Shown here: positions 48,684 through 63,100 of the stretch, piece by piece | Layout of the letters: each line of letters begins with the position of its first letter | Numbering within the stretch: the stretch's first letter is position 1 | Source of the DNA: Agelaius tricolor | Taxonomy: Eukaryota > Chordata > Aves > Passeriformes > Icteridae | DNA: 64,000 bases | NCBI GenBank assembly: GCA_023055355.1 | Contig: JALJCS010000010.1 | Location: 25,993,001 to 26,057,000, forward strand | Reading direction: 5' to 3' | Position numbers and translations under genes: made by a program | The notes under the pieces: model-generated | The model's input: the letters and a program-made list of their open reading frames with translations, nothing else | Database searches by the model: none | What the model was told of the DNA's origin: nothing

Positions 48684-51600
48684 TATCCCAGGTAGTTTTT
48701 GGTATGAGATGTGTAGGTGTAGCTGATGGTTTCAGTGGCTTCAGACTGTGAGCTGTGAGCCCAAAGCTGTGTCCAAAGCCTGGCAGCAGAAATCAGAAGT
48801 TCATCCTAATAATTAGATTAATTTTAGTTCTTTTGTTCCTCTTGCTGCCCCCTCCTTCTCCCCAGCCAGTTAAACAACTTTGGGAGTAACTCCACAGAGG
48901 AGCTATAGGCAGTAAGGCTGAAAGAAAGAGGGGGTCACAAGTGTTTGGTGGCTGCTGCAGTGAGCAGCAGTCAAGTCATTGCTGTCTGTAATTCCCTGTT
49001 CTGTAAAACGGTATCAAGTGCCTAGAATCTTTGCTATTTTAGTGTCTCCCATAATAATAATGTTATGGCATATAACAGATACTTTTAAATTGTAGTAAAA
49101 ATAAATCTGCGAGAGGTTAAAAATAATAGCTAGCAAGAAATATGCAGTTCTCTGTGGAAGCAGATTTACTTGCTGTGGAAATATCTGGACTGTGTTTCTT
49201 TTCAACTGTTTACTACTGTCCTTTCCCATGGGACAAGTTTAGTGGAAACTCCAGATGAAAACTTTAAGTGAGTTGCCTTTGGTTTTTAGCTGTACCTGTC
49301 AGTCTGCACAGCTTTTGAAGCTGTAGGTGCTTGAGAATATTCAAAAGATTGCGAATGAATGCAATAAAACTTCCAGTTGGGTTGTCCTCCTGTAGGACCT
49401 AAGATATGGCCATAATGTGATGGTTCTCTACCAGGGTTTATTATTTGTATTGCTGTCTCAGCCACGGATCAGTTCCTTCTAAAGCAGATCCTGCATGAAC
49501 ACTGAACAAAAGGATCCTTGCCATTGAGTGCTTATGACAAAAGCTGTCAAATAGGCTGCAATTTCATTTAACCAAATATTCATGTTTTGCTTTTGTTTTT
49601 AAACATGTCTGAAGGACAAGTCTGAGGAGTTACAGAGTCATGCACTGGGTGCAGAACAGAAGAAATGGATGAGAATAAGGTACAAGCAGAAAGATAAGGA
49701 AGAAATGAGAAAACTGTAGGGAAAGCATGGAAGAATGCCATAAAGTTACCTAACAGAGCACTTCAGAACTGGAGGGCACTTGGCTGAGAAAGGGATCACA
49801 GCCTGCATCCTCCGTGGAAGGGAAGCAGATGTTGTCAGTGTGGGGAAGGTCAGAAACCAGAGGAAATCACAGGAATGAGACAATAAGAGGTTTGATTGGA
49901 GTTGTAGCTTTTGGGATATAGAAAGCCAAAGGTAGATTTTCTGACACACTAGAGAATAAAACAGCAAGATTGCCTGCGTACATAGTGAAAGGAAGGAACA
50001 GGCAAAGCCTGTGCATGTTCCATGTTCAGACTGGGTAAGACAGCCATAAGAACGATGACAAAGCACAGGAAAAGCAGCAAGGTTTTCTCTTCTAGGTGTC
50101 CCTCACCATTGAAGACTGTTATTATCACACTGCAGTCTTTTAATAGTGGTGCACCAGATGCCTGCCTTGCTTTGATGCTGTGAAGAGAAGGTGTTTCCAT
50201 ATGAAGTGAAGACACAGACCCAAAATCCTTGCATGTTCTGCTTCATGTTTAATGCCTCTTGTTCACAGAAACATGTCATGGAGAGCCGACCTCCTAGGAT
50301 CTGGCTGCCACTCTGTTTGCAGCAATTTAACTTTCCTGCTCTGCTTTTCTGTGCTGAGGCAGAGAGTTCAGGAGTGATGCTAATTGAGTCAGTCTGAAGC
50401 ATTCAGATAAATTTAGTCCGAAGGAGAAACTCAGGCCTACCGGGTAAATAGTAATGATCTTGTGAGCTTGAAGGACTTAGATCTAAGGTGTGTGAATCTC
50501 CTGTTAACAGCTTGCTCCATTCAACTCAGCCTGCTCCAAAGTGTGCTGGACTGTTAAACAGGTCAGCTATCTCTTACATATTCCTGCTAGTCTGTAATCT
50601 GTCTGCTGCTTTAGGTTATTTGTCAAATCCCTAATGAGACTGTCTTGAACTATTTGAGCCAGGAGAAAGTTTTTAAGAATGTCTTGGTTTAGGACACCTC
50701 TGATGCTAAAACTGGAGGGGAAACCCTGTTGATTGGATGAGCTTAAATCAATTGAAACTGATCCATGTGGTAATGGGAGTTTGTAAAAATAACACTTCCC
50801 TGAGAAGTGTACCAGGAACTGCATTTAAACCTCCCTAGACATTACTTTTCCTTTTGGTGTGAGGACACCTTGCAAACAGTGGCTCAGGCAGGAGCCTGAA
50901 GCAGTTAGATTCCAGAGGAAACCAACTGTAGCAATCTATTTTTAAAGGGTTATTTTGATGAATTGGATTTTATGACCTGATCTGAACTGGTGTTGAGCGC
51001 CCACGTGTTATGTTGTTGCAGCCTGGACCCACAGGAGTGTCCATGTGTGCTATTCTGCCACTGCAATCCTATTTGCTTGCTGTGTTGGGCAGTACCAAAT
51101 TACTCTCTCCATTCTCAGTCCTACTTTTTCTGTGTGCCAGTAGTGGAAAGTTGCAGATCTTTTGCTGAGGAAAATAAAACTTGTTACATTGCAGTTTCTT
51201 GGCTGTCCTGTTTCCCTTGAAGCACTGGCAGCTGGGGGTTGGGTCTGTCATGTTTTATGAAACATCATTATGCCTATTTTGACTATCTTTAAAGCATTAT
51301 TTCAAAATCCTCTATGACCAAAGATTTCATGCAAGAGTTTACATAAGGTCCTTGATTTTGTTATAGAGTTACAGATACAGGTACTATATTAAGACCTTAA
51401 AACACCAAACATCCAGACCTCTCCACTACAGTCAGTGAAATTTGAACAATCTTGATCTAGAAAGCCAGGGGCTCTTGCAGCATCAGTCCCTGATGCCTTG
51501 TCTGGACAGGTCCTTGCAAAGCTCCTCTTAACATCAGTGGCACAGGAGCTTTACAGTGGGATTTTGGCGGGCACCAGCCTGTGCTTGTACTTCCTTGTAG

Positions 51601-53784
51601 GAGGCATTCAGCATGTAGGAGTGAATATAAACCTTGTATTCAGTCTCTTGAAACTGTCCCAGTATTTCTGTTGTATAATTCTACACAATATTTCAATTGT
51701 GCTGAAGGAACTTGAGTTGATTCTCAGTCCAGGAACAAATGGAAAGCTGTGATGGATGGGCTTGGATTAGGTATTGATGCTCAAGAAAGCTAAGTGACAC
51801 ACTTTTACACATGGATAAGTAAATGAATATGTAAATTTGTAAGTTTAGAACTTGTCATGGAGGTTTTTATCATACCGAAGTCCTGCTGAGACTCTGCTGA
51901 CAAATGGGATTTTTAGATAGAAAGCTGCCATGGATGAGTAGGTGCTAATGGCTCTGTTGTTGGCACCCATCCATTTGAGCCCCTAAGTGGCACTTAGATA
52001 TTAGAAGTGCACTCTTTCTGAAGTTAAGGCTGGAGGTTCACAGTTTTGAAGCTGTTGGTGCAAATAAGGCAATTCTGAGCAATTTCTGGAAACGAAGGCT
52101 GCGTTTCTGTGTCTTGCCCAAATTCCTCTTGGGACAACTGTATTCTTCTCTTTCTTTTCCACATTTCTACTCTGGTTATACTTTGCAGTGTTCGTGTGCA
52201 TGAGTAGTTGCTGAATTTGACTGCATGAATTGCTGCATTTTCATTTTGAGAGGTGATTAGTATTTGTGTCTCTTCCATAGGGCTTCAGTGTCAAGATCGT
52301 GTTTTTAGCACCTCTGCTTGTCTTTGCCCAATGTCCCTTGCTTGAGTCGAGGTAAAATAAACACAGTCTCTGGCAGCTGTGTCAGGAACAGCACATGCAG
52401 ACACCGTGTCCAAGCACCCCATCCTTCCCGGCTGCTACCAGAGCTGTCCGGGAACACACGGGCTTCCCCTGCGTCACGGCTCAGCCTCCGTGCCTAAAGG
52501 AAACCTCCTTGGATCTCCAGCTCTTCCTGTCCAGCTGCACGTGGCTCCAGCACGTCACAGCTCATTGTTTCAGATTTCAAAGTGTGCTGCACTCTGCAGC
52601 ACGAGTGGAGCTGGAAAATGTTATTTTACTATCATGTTATTGTTATTGAAGAACTCAATAAATGGTTAAGCACCACGTGTTGGTCAGACAGAGCTTCCCT
52701 ACTTATGTTGATTGATAAGAGGCTTGTGAGAGAAAACCTGCTATGAAAAGAAGGGGATAGGCAGGCGCTGATTGTCTCCAGCATTCCAAATCAATGGGTG
52801 CTTTTTCTGGTGCTGACTGGAATTGAGTTTCCAATATCTCAGCTCTCTCCTGCTGTTTTGTGTGTCATGTTCTTATAGGGTTAAATTAGGATGCAGCACC
52901 CAAGCTGCAAGCTCTTCTGACAAGAGCTCTTGAGCTTCTGCATCTGTAACTTTCCTGAGGCTCCCCAAGGAAAAGTCTGGCATGCTTTATCTGACAGACA
53001 GCTCAATTGATACTTCTAAAGGTTTACTTACCTGGTGTCAGTGCATCAAGGTGCAGCCAGAAACGTTCACCCTAAAATTGTGGGTATCCCCAAGTTCCAT
53101 TTACAAGAATTCTACTACCTTTGCAATAGAAATGCCTCAGCAGTAAGGCAATAAGTGGGCATAAAGTGGTAAGGAGTGCAGCACCCCTGTAAGGTGAAAC
53201 AGGTGTACCTTTTTGGATGGGAGCCATAATCTGGAGAGGGGAATCCAGACTTCTAATTTTATTCATCTCACTTCTTCTGATCTATGCCAGACCAGAAGGT
53301 CCCTCAGTTATTCATGTTCATCTTAAATATCAGTTATCCCCTTGCTGTGAGAACAGATCCATTGCAGAACAATGATTTTTTTTTTTTGCCTTAGAGTAAT
53401 CCTAAGAGAAAAGATTGCTGCTGTGAAAAGTAAAGCTCTTGGTGTTCTTGTTCTGTGTTCCTCTTGTCATCATTAAAGCTTCTTGTGTTAGACCGTGAGC
53501 AGCCCACATCACCACCGGCTTTCCCTGCTGCTGGAGCCTGCAGTGAGACACTAATCCTGCATTTACCATCACAGTGTCTTCATATACAGTGTGATTTTAC
53601 AAACCTAATATTATGTTTCTCTGCAGGAACAAGAGCAACAACAAGCCAGCTAAACAGCAGTGTTAGCGGAAGTAAGCAAGTGTTGTGCCATCTGACAGTG
53701 CTGGACAAACAGCAACCTTATTTTTGCTGTCTAATACCAAGTCTGTAGATAAGTTTAGAGGATAATGTAAAATTCCATAGATGA

Positions 53785-53925
53785 AGACCCCAATTCAGCT
53801 CTGGCCTGCTGGATGACACTAGGCAATTAGTGTTGCTTTGTGCCTCAGTTTCCCTATGAGAGTTGGGTAATTGGCTGTGAACAAAAAGCTCTGTAAAATA
53901 ATAACACTTAAAGCAGTGCATATAA
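53785..53925 (+). mobile_element. Ancient MIR-like SINE, plus orientation
   Basis: GGATGACACTAGGCAATTAG and GTGCCTCAGTTTCCCTAT, then GTAAAATAATAACACTTA, match the MIR core (GTGACCTTGGGCAAG...GTGCCTCAGTTTCCTC...GTAAAATGGGATAATAA). Confidence 0.75.
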
Positions 53926-53959
53926 CAGTTACAAACACAGAACACTGTCATCATCTCCA

Positions 53960-54050
53960 CTCCATAAGTGTGAGGAACTGAGGCAGAAAATGGTTTGCCA
54001 AAAGCTATTGATGTAGCTGGGGCAAGAGTCCTCATTAGACCTCTGGAGCT
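53960..54050 (-). mobile_element. Ancient MIR-like SINE, minus orientation
   Basis: GTGAGGAACTGAGGCAGAAAA, then GTTTGCCAAAAGC and AGCTGGGGCAAGAGTCC, match the inverted MIR core (GAGGAAACTGAGGCACAG...GACTTGCCCAAGG...AGCTGGGATTCGAACCC). Confidence 0.65.
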
Positions 54051-54919
54051 GGGGGCTGCCTGCCCAGCCTGCAGGATTCGTGCTGCTCGTGGCCCTCCTG
54101 CCCCTGCCACCGAGCACTGCAGCCTTGGGAGAATGCACAGGACTTCAGTGTGGGCAACAGATTTAGGCCCATTCTTTCACTGTTTCTGCTGCCTGAATTG
54201 GAAAAGTAATGAAATGGTTCTTATCTAGGAAAAAGGTTTGAGAGCCTTCTGTTTTTAACAGTCATCTGCTAAATAGTACAAAGTATATGGGACAGCACTG
54301 TCCTAATTAGTTTTCTGTCAAAAATTAACAGCCCTGGAGTTCAGTAGGAAAAGATTTAGGCCAATATAGTGTCTTTGAAAAATTCACAGGACTTTTTGAA
54401 TATGAGTTTGAAGCTTCAACATTATGGAACCTCCTCTGAGCAGAGCTTTACTCTTCATATAAAACATTCTCCCGCTTTAAAAGCCTGTGTCTTAGTGTAA
54501 TTTGAATCCTTCTTACTTTAGGGTATATATTTAGTATCCAGCTGATTTTTTCCCTCTAAAGTTCTTGGATAGCAAGTCCACTAGGAAATCTCAGCATTGC
54601 CAAACCATTTTAAGACATTTGGAACTTCAATTACCTGCTGAACTCTTAAAAAGTAATTTGGTAATGAAAGCAGTGAATGCATTCTGCAGTGTTTAAGGAT
54701 TGCTTACAGAGATAAAATGGTTTTGGCTGTAGGTCAGATAAATACTTTTATGATGAAGCATATGTGCAACCAGTTTTTCTCCTTTTTTTTGAATGATTCT
54801 GAAGAGTCTAATCCTTCAGAATATCCCCAAAAATATTTTGGATTACTAGACCTTGTGTTCTTAACTGAAGAGAAACATTTAGTATTTTGCACCTAAGGAA
54901 CATCTTTCATCTTCATGTA

Positions 54920-55050
54920 CTTTACAAAGCCAAATATTTTCATTTTAACCAAACTTGTGTGAAACGAGAAAATGTAATTTCCCATTTTAGAGCTATGTAA
55001 GCCAGCAGCAGGACATGATCTGACTCTCAAGTCAGGCTGGTAGCAGAGAT
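54920..55050 (-). mobile_element. Possible ancient LINE/SINE remnant
   Basis: GTACTTTACAAAG, then TTTCCCATTTTAGAG and AGCAGGACATGATCTGACTC, resemble the old amniote repeat pattern of TGCTTTACAAA...CCCATTTTACAGA...GTGGCAGAGC. Weak. Confidence 0.35.
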
Positions 55051-57544
55051 TGCTGGAAGATGATATGGGATTGCATGCCTAGGTGAGAAACTTGGGTAAC
55101 AGATTCTTGGAGTCTTGCTATGTTTGACATTGGCTCAAATGTGATTGTGGTCACAAATCTGGTGCCTCTTGTGGGTGAACAAAAGAAGGGTGCAAAACTG
55201 TTTGTTTCCCACTCTGGGTTGCAGATTATTTTTGCATATGAATCCTTTATGTGTTCTGCCCATGCCTAGGAAGCCAGACAAGGGCTCTGGTGTGTGTAAC
55301 CACAGCCAGCATAGAGGAAGAGAAAGATCTGAACTGCCTTGCTACCATACAGGTAACACACAGAGTTTTTCTTGTGGGAGAGAAGCTTCTCAGCTCTTCT
55401 AGGGTGGTTCTGTTTTAAAATTCACATTTCTGGAGCTGGGTGGCTGAAAGAAATACCTAGTCTGAGAGGTGATTGAATTACTGTGGGATGCCTGTCTTGG
55501 TGTGTGGCTCTGTAGTATTAACAAGTTTATCCAAAAGTGAAGAATTTAGTTGAAAGATGAAGACCATTAGTACCAGAATTTGGGGGGTGGGCAAAGGAGG
55601 GGGAGGTTAAATTGTGATAATGGAATCTGAAGCTGTTTCTGAGTTTCCTGTGGGTCATATCCTCACTTTTTACACTCCATAGTTTATCTGGGACACTGAA
55701 TGTAGCCTCATTTGCCATTTTTTCCCCTGAACTACAGTATCTACAGCTGTGGCCAGATGTGCTACTTGGCTTGCAGCTGAGCTAGGTTCAAAGACTTTGA
55801 ACCCAAGCCAGGCTTAAAGTGCCTGGGCACAGTCCCCACTTCTGGGGGTTGGTGTCTGCAAGTGTAGCTGCAAACATAGTCCTTCTCTAACCTAAATCAG
55901 TCAAAATGATCTGGGTTAAAGAGAACCCTCCATGCTTTTAAATAGAAAGCCAACCTGGATCATTTTGACACAACCGGGTTAGGGAGCGACTGTGTGCCGA
56001 TATAGTGACAGATTGGAGGGGCAGAACCCAGCTCTGCTGCAGCTGAACCCTGACTGGGACCACAGGCCAAGTAACACTGCTCTGTGAGAGCTCAGGAAGC
56101 TGCCCTGACTTTTGTCCTGTGCAATAGTCTTGTTTGTAGGAAATCATGAAATAGGTTAAGGGAGAGAAATGCAGCTGGTGTTTCCCAGTTTTAGCCTCTG
56201 ATGGCCAGTTTGCTGCCTGATGCCATCTATTGTAGATGTATGTTCCTACCAAAGGGCCTGGTAATGGCTAGGTTTTCCCTAGAGGCAGTTTAGAGCAAAT
56301 GTAAGGTTCTGCTAAACTTGCTTTCCCAGGTGCTTGCTTTCCTGGACTGTAAGGAAGCTGCTACCCAGGCAGTATTTTCTGTAAACCATCATTAATTTTC
56401 AGATATTTATGCACATGAGTGACACACATGTAAACTTGACACGAGATGCTCTGTGGGTTTTCACAGCATTCTAAGCATGCTGATAAAAGGCAGATACAGC
56501 AAGACTTTCTATAGAAACTGAATGAAAACATTTGAGATTTTAGTTCACAGAGGATAGTATGAAAATCTCTTGGGCAAGTTTGTAAGTGTGTGTGTGTTTT
56601 ACATTGGACTTGACAGTGATACCATTGATTTCTGCTGGGCTCAGACTCAATTACTTTGGTTTAACATCAGTGCATTTGAGAGTAGAGTTAGGCCTGCTGA
56701 AAGTATGGATGCTCTTTCTTTCCTCTTGGGGAATCTTTTGGCAGTGGTTATGCAGGTCATGTCTACATGCTATGACCTGTCTGCATAACAAGCCACCGCT
56801 CTATTACTTGGCTTTAGATATTTCAGATACCTTCAGCTATGAAAAATCATTTTCTCACCCTGTCTTTCCTCCCCAGGAGATACAATCCCCTTGTTCCCAT
56901 AGCACACACACTGGATGCTGTGGTCCAGCTCCTCACCAGGGCATTGTGTTTTTGCCATCACGTGACTTGTTCTCTTTCAGTTTCTGCTGGAGGCAACAAT
57001 AGGAGACTCCTGCTTTCGTGTGTAGACTCCTTCAGGAGAGTTGAGCATCCATATAAACAAACAGAGGGAGCCCTGGTGCACTGAGGTGTGTGGTGCATGG
57101 TGGTGAAGAGAGATGGCTGGGCCATTGGATGGGGTGCTCCCCAAACACCAAGGCCCATGTGAGTGACTTCAGTAGTCCCATCTGGTGCATGTTGCAGGTG
57201 TGTTGATGATGACTTGTGACAGCTTCATGTCCGGTAGCCTTCAGGCTCAGGACAACCAGAAAGAAAAGACTTTCCCTTGTTGGTGATTATTTCCGAATGC
57301 ATTCACAGCACAACGCAGTGCTTCCTCCAGCTGTCTGAGGCGAAGACTTGACCTCTCCTTGTTTCACCTCCTGTGACATTTACTCACAACAAACAGGCCT
57401 AGATGTTGCAGAATGTTTTTCTGGGTCATTGAAAGCATTGTATGCTTGTCCTTCAAAGAACAAACACAACATCCTTAATCTCAGCCCATTAGCTTGTTCT
57501 AGTCTTTTAAACTCAGTCATTTTGGGGCCTCAGGAGGAAGCTGT

Positions 57545-57677
57545 ATGAGGTGTTTGGACAATACTCTCAGGCACGTGGTGTGACCCTTGGGGATGGTGCT
57601 GTGCAGGGCTGGGGGATTGCCTTGATGATCCTTATGGATTTGTCCCATCTCAGCTTATTCTGTGGTTCTGTCAATAG
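57545..57677 (+). mobile_element. CR1 LINE 3' end, short copy, plus orientation
   Basis: GTGTTTGGACAATACTCTCAGG, CACGTGGTGTGACCCTTGGGG, TTGATGATCCTTATGG and terminal TTCTGTGGTTCTGTC match a well-known CR1 3' consensus. Confidence 0.88.
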
Positions 57678-59781
57678 GCATTATTCATATGGGAGAAATG
57701 AATTGATTCATACTGGAAGCACACTTCCTCATGCACACACTCCCACAGGGCTCTAGCATGAGGCAAAGGCCATGAGTCTAACCCAGAGGGTCAGCTCCTG
57801 TGCTGTGCAATCTCGTAAGGGGATGGGGTACAAAATCCTACAGCAGTACATGCATACCAGTGGGGCTGAGCTGTCCCAAAACAGTCTGACCTCAGGTGGT
57901 TGCACCTGGCAAATCTGCAATTTCTCCTGTGTTATCAGCAGGTGCTCCCAGCTCTCCGGTCTCCTGATTGCAGTGGTATGTGCAGAAACAAGTTTACACA
58001 CAGCCTACAGGCTGTCTCCAGCATTTTGGAAACCTCTTTGCATGAGTGGTTTATCTGTACATCTGGAAATGAGCTTGATTGACACAAAAACACAGGAAAA
58101 GCTGCATCCCAGATGCTTTTGCTATGATTTGGTAGTGTTTTCTGTGCATACTTGGCATTTATAGCACTTTCTGGTCTCCTTCAAATCATATACCTGCCTG
58201 GAGGCTAAGACCCTGTGAGCTCATGGCTTGAGCTGGAATTGGCTACCTTCAGCCTTAAACACTACTCTTCTGCAACAACTGTCTTTTATTTGTAGAATTT
58301 CAGTCCAATTTCATGGTATGCAGGCTGTTTCACTTACCATTTCCCATGCTTTTTCCATGCCATCTCTGCCTCTCAGTGCAATGGTCTCCACATAATCTTG
58401 TCCTGAAAATTTTGGTGGTAACAAAAAAAAAAAGTTTGTTGATGATTTGAGGAGAAATCTCTTCAGCTTTTTTTGAAAAAAAAAAAAAAAGTAAATCAGA
58501 TAATTTGATGTGTTTGGACAAAACCATTTGTAACTGAAAAAATTTGTTTGAAAACTACCTAGAATATTAGAATAGAAATTATTAGCTAATAAGTACTGTA
58601 CATTTTCCCACAAAAATATTACATTATATTTGAGAGCATGGGGCCCTTTGGTTATTTTTCTGAGTCAAATACATATTTCATAGTGAAAAGAAGATTTTGC
58701 TGAAAACTTGTTTAGCCCTGCTCTTTCAGCTATTTTCTTAAGCACCTCCTAAAAAACCATTGTTTGCATCCCCAGTAAACTATCATGTTTAAATTCTTTT
58801 GTTCAAAATGAGGTCCAATAACTTCTTAACAAACAAACAAGCAGGCAAGCCCGTGACCTGCATGTGCCAGAGTTAATGGAGCTGTCAGCTGTGTTCATGC
58901 CACGGTGATTGATGGGTGCTCTGATGGAGTGGCCTCTTCCATCTCTTTCTGTCTTGTCTGCATGTTAATGTCTCCACTCTCTGAATAATTCACTTTAATA
59001 CAGATTTGTCTTATTTTTGTTTCTGAGTGCTGTCAGGGCCAGGGTTATGTCTATGTTTCTCTGAAGCACCTGTCATGCTTCTGGCCAGCAGGAATTTTAC
59101 CTGGAGATGTGAATGTCCTTGTTTTATGGGAGCACCAACCAGTAAAACAGTGCCATGTGATATTTCAGTGAACCTGCAGATTTGGTACCAGGGGTAGATG
59201 AGGTCCTTATTTTGGATTGCATGGGTATGCCTGGCATTTTGGGGTGGTTTCACTGTGACAGAGGTGTGTGTTTGAGGGCAGGAGGGGCACACAACAGGAT
59301 GCTGGTGAGCTTCTTGCAGGACTTCCTCCAGGCAGCTTGTGGGGACACTCCTGAAAGTAGAGTGCAGGCAGAGAGATCTGTGCCCATCTTGTTCTTTTGT
59401 CTCCTGAGCCAACTCGTGATGACCAGTGTGGACACAACCAGTGCAGCTGTATGTGCTGGCTGAGTTATACCTTGCATGATGGATTCACTTGACTTTACAT
59501 TATGTACAGGCATCTGAAGCTCACATTAACCATTAGAAGCAATGTTTCACTGTGTGGACATGATTCCTTGTGGAAAGTTATCCATAAGGGTGATTTATTT
59601 TTATCCATGAACCATATATCTCAAATATATAGATTGCCAGGATTTTGTAGAAAGCTTTAAATCCAATAGGTCTCAATGAATTCTAAATCTTTGAGTGTTT
59701 CTGTTGATAGTTTGGAAAACAGTTAATAAAGCTGAAACAATCAATCCCCCTCACCCCTCCCCTGCTTTCCCCCAGAAGAGC

Positions 59782-60117
59782 CCTAATTCTCTACAACTTC
59801 CTAGAAGAAGGTTCTAGCAACATGGGGATCAGTCTCTTCTCCTAAGTAACAAGTGATAGTACAAGAAGGAATGGTCTCAAGTTGTTCCAGGGGACATTTA
59901 GATTGGATATTAGGGAAAATTTTGTCAGTGAAAGGGTTGTCAAGCATTGGGACAGGCCACCCAGGAAAGTTGTGGAGTTATCCTTAGAAGTGTTTAAGAT
60001 GTGTGGATTTGGCACCTAGGGACATGGTTTTGTGGTGGCCTTGGCAGTGCTGGGTTAATGGTTGAGCTCGATCTTTGAGCTCTTTCTCAACTTAAATAAC
60101 TCTATGATTTTAGGATT
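59782..60117 (+). mobile_element. CR1 LINE 3' end, plus orientation
   Basis: TTCTCTACAACTTCCTAGAAG, ATCAGTCTCTTCTCCTAAGT, AACAAGTGATAG, GATTGGATATTAGGGAAAAT and the end AACTCTATGATTTTAGG follow the CR1 3' consensus in order. Confidence 0.93.
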
Positions 60118-63100
60118 TCAAGAACTCAGATCTCTTTCTTGTCACAAAGATGGTCCAGATCACTCTTTATTCACTTCTCTGTGGGATGAGGCAGACAGGC
60201 TCCCTGCTGCAATGCACCTCCTGTTTGTCCTACTTGATATTCCTGTCTCTAATATGGGCATTTACAGTAGGGCCAGCTCAGCACGTTATTAAATTTACAA
60301 GCCCTTGGTTACATTGTTAGTAAGAATAAATATTTTAAAAGACAAGGGCAATTTAGAGATCCTGGGTTAGATGTAACAATTTAAGCAGGAAAAGTCAATT
60401 GATACTCTGAATAGCATGGGCCAGGACTAGAGATCTAATAGTATGGAAGGAAGGGGGCTTCACTGCCACCAGTGTATATGGAATTGATTCAAACACTGCA
60501 AAAGACCTTAAGATATTTGCATCAACTACTGCTGTGTGATTCCAGTGTGTGAGGAGGGTATATGAGAAGTAGGAAAGGCAAGATTCTCACTACCACAACA
60601 TAGTTTCCCCCCAAATTTTTACAATTGTAAAAAACAATTATTTTGGGAGTCTGGTGGGTCAAAGTGGTCCCAGGGCTGCTGTCCTGTGTAGGATGCTTGG
60701 AAATCAATAGATATTTAGGGTTCAAGATTGCAAATACCCTCTCCCTCCCATTTGCTTCAAAGATAAGTTTTGGAATAAAAGAAAAATCTGTTTCTGTTGA
60801 CAAATATTGCAGAATACGGTGTGAATATATAGTGTATGTGTGGGAAAGCAGCAATTTGCATTGTAGCTGCAGTAAATTTTCATGCTATTTGGAAGTCAAA
60901 CAGTATCACAGTTCCAGAAGGACAGCAGAGGCTGCAGTTTGCAAGCTCTGCTCCCGCCTGCTCTCGTGCAGTATTTATCACCAAACTGTGCAGGGGGCTG
61001 TTAGCCACCAAGGCTCTTGGGGATCTATCTCCCAGGCTGGCTTTGTTTCACTAAGGGGTATGGAGCTTTCATCCCTTCATCAAGCTACTCTGGAGAGGTT
61101 TAGTGTTGTGAATATGCCAGTGCATGGTACAGCTGTCATAGTCCTGCTGCTCGAGCAGAAATTTATGGCAAGGAAAGACAGATACATGTGGTGTTGGGTT
61201 ATGAGACTGACAGATTTGCTGTCATGTCTCATAGCAGTTTAGGTGAGATAAAGCTGTTTTTTATTTATTTTATTTTGTCACAGAGTGCAAAACTTGAGCA
61301 GAAATAAGGGATATTTAACAGTAAAGGGAGCCTAATTTTCCTATTGGTGTAACTGATTAGAGATGATTTAAAAAAATCATCTCAGCTAAGTGATTCAGAG
61401 GAAGAGGACAAGCACAAGCTCCAGCATTCTGGGGAAAGTCCCAACCCTCACTTGTGGCAGTGTGAGTGGTGCTCACCTGCAATGGGTTATCACAATTTTA
61501 TTGAAATTGTTTTCATGTGTGAATTGTTGTCTTCCTTGCAGCAGCTGTCAAAACCCTCCCTTGGGTAACTTCTCAGAGCAGTCTGATCCTGATGCAGGAG
61601 GCCACTCGAGCCTGGGCCCCCTGAGAGGTTGTTGCACACGGCTGCTCACATGGGAAGATGTGCTGCACCACATGAAAATGAAGCAATTAGGGAAAAACCT
61701 GGAAACTAGGTTTTAAGCCAAGATTTTGAATAGTTATTACCAACTTCTTAAATTTTCTGGCCCCTTCTGGTAGTTCTTGAAAAGGAGTTTAGGAACTGGG
61801 GCTAGTCCATGTGTATTTTGTAGTGTTTGGTTTTGGTTTTTTGTGGGTTTTTTTTGTTAGTATTTATGTTTTGAGACCATATATGTGACTGTTTGTGTCA
61901 GAAGCTGTTACCTTAAGCAAGCCAAGTAGTGAAATAAAGGTCAGGAGGTTTCCTTCTCTGTGCCTTCACAGTAGGTCTGCATGCCCATAACCTGTCCACT
62001 GAATGTGATTTAGGATGTCTAAGAGGAAAAGGATATTTTCCTGTATATATGAGTGTATTTCTGTCTCTGAAGTAAAATGTGAATTAAAAGGAAAAAATTC
62101 ATTCATTATGTAATTCCCCCTCCTGCCCCCCTCTTACTGTATTTCCTTTGAAAAATGGAATCCCTGTGACACTTGGATGTTCCAGTGGATTTGTTTTAAA
62201 AATTTTGCGGGTGATTCCAAATACTTACAACTTCCTTAGTGGAAAATAAGTTTCTAGAGACTTCTTGGCAAATGTCTTTTTTTTTTTTTTTCTTTTCTTC
62301 CTACATCCTGGTCACACTTCTGTCTAATTTATTGTCCAGTTCTTTAGGAAAATAAATGAATCTAGGAAAACTGGGTTTATTTGCTCTGTGCCTGGTTTTG
62401 ACTTGTCACATGGCCATGACCATAGAGAGAACATTAACCTGGTTGTGACTTAAAGCACCAGAAAATGTGTATCCTTCAGGCTGGGGTGATTCCTTTGGGA
62501 TTGCTTAGAAGAGCTGGCAATAGATACAGTCAGGTCTGCCCTGGGCATGACTTACATGGGCACATTGGAGCACCTTGGCTTTAGTGCTGGTCCTGCATTC
62601 ACCAAGTTGCCAGGTTGGCACCATGTATTGCTCTGAGCTGTCTTTTGAAACACTTAACTTCATTCTAGAGAATTGCTGCCAGATGTTTGGGGTTTTTTGC
62701 CCCCTTATATATTTCTCAGTATCCCAACAACTAAGCTGCTCTGTGTACAGATGTAAAATAATACTGCTTTTCTGATAGTCATCTAAAAAAGAAACTCATT
62801 GTCTTGGTCCAAGATAGATGTCCTAAAAAGGAAAAAATATAACCTCCATGACTGCTTAGAAAACCTTGACATTTGCTCAATTTTTTAGTGAATGGATTTC
62901 TTAATTGCTTTGGCCACAGAGAAACCAGAAATTGAATGACTGCAATACTTGCTTCTTTTCATTATTTGTATAGTTTTGGTACTTCACAAAGCAATATTGG
63001 GATTGGGAAAATAAGCTTGAGATGGTTTTTCTTCCTTTTCACCTCTGTATTTATCAAGCTCTTTTGTTTAAAACCTAATATGAAAATGTGTTCAATATCT

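Noticed and set aside
60643..61242. 199-codon open frame on the plus strand in KALRN intron 1
   Set aside because: Longest frame in the intron, but it has no recognisable domain, is Cys/Ser-rich in a way typical of translated non-coding DNA, and contains no clear splice sites or promoter.
61520..61620. Strong-looking acceptor (TCTTCCTTGCAG) with following open frame
   Set aside because: The following peptide is not kalirin-like and has no matching donor in frame; decoy acceptors are common in long introns.
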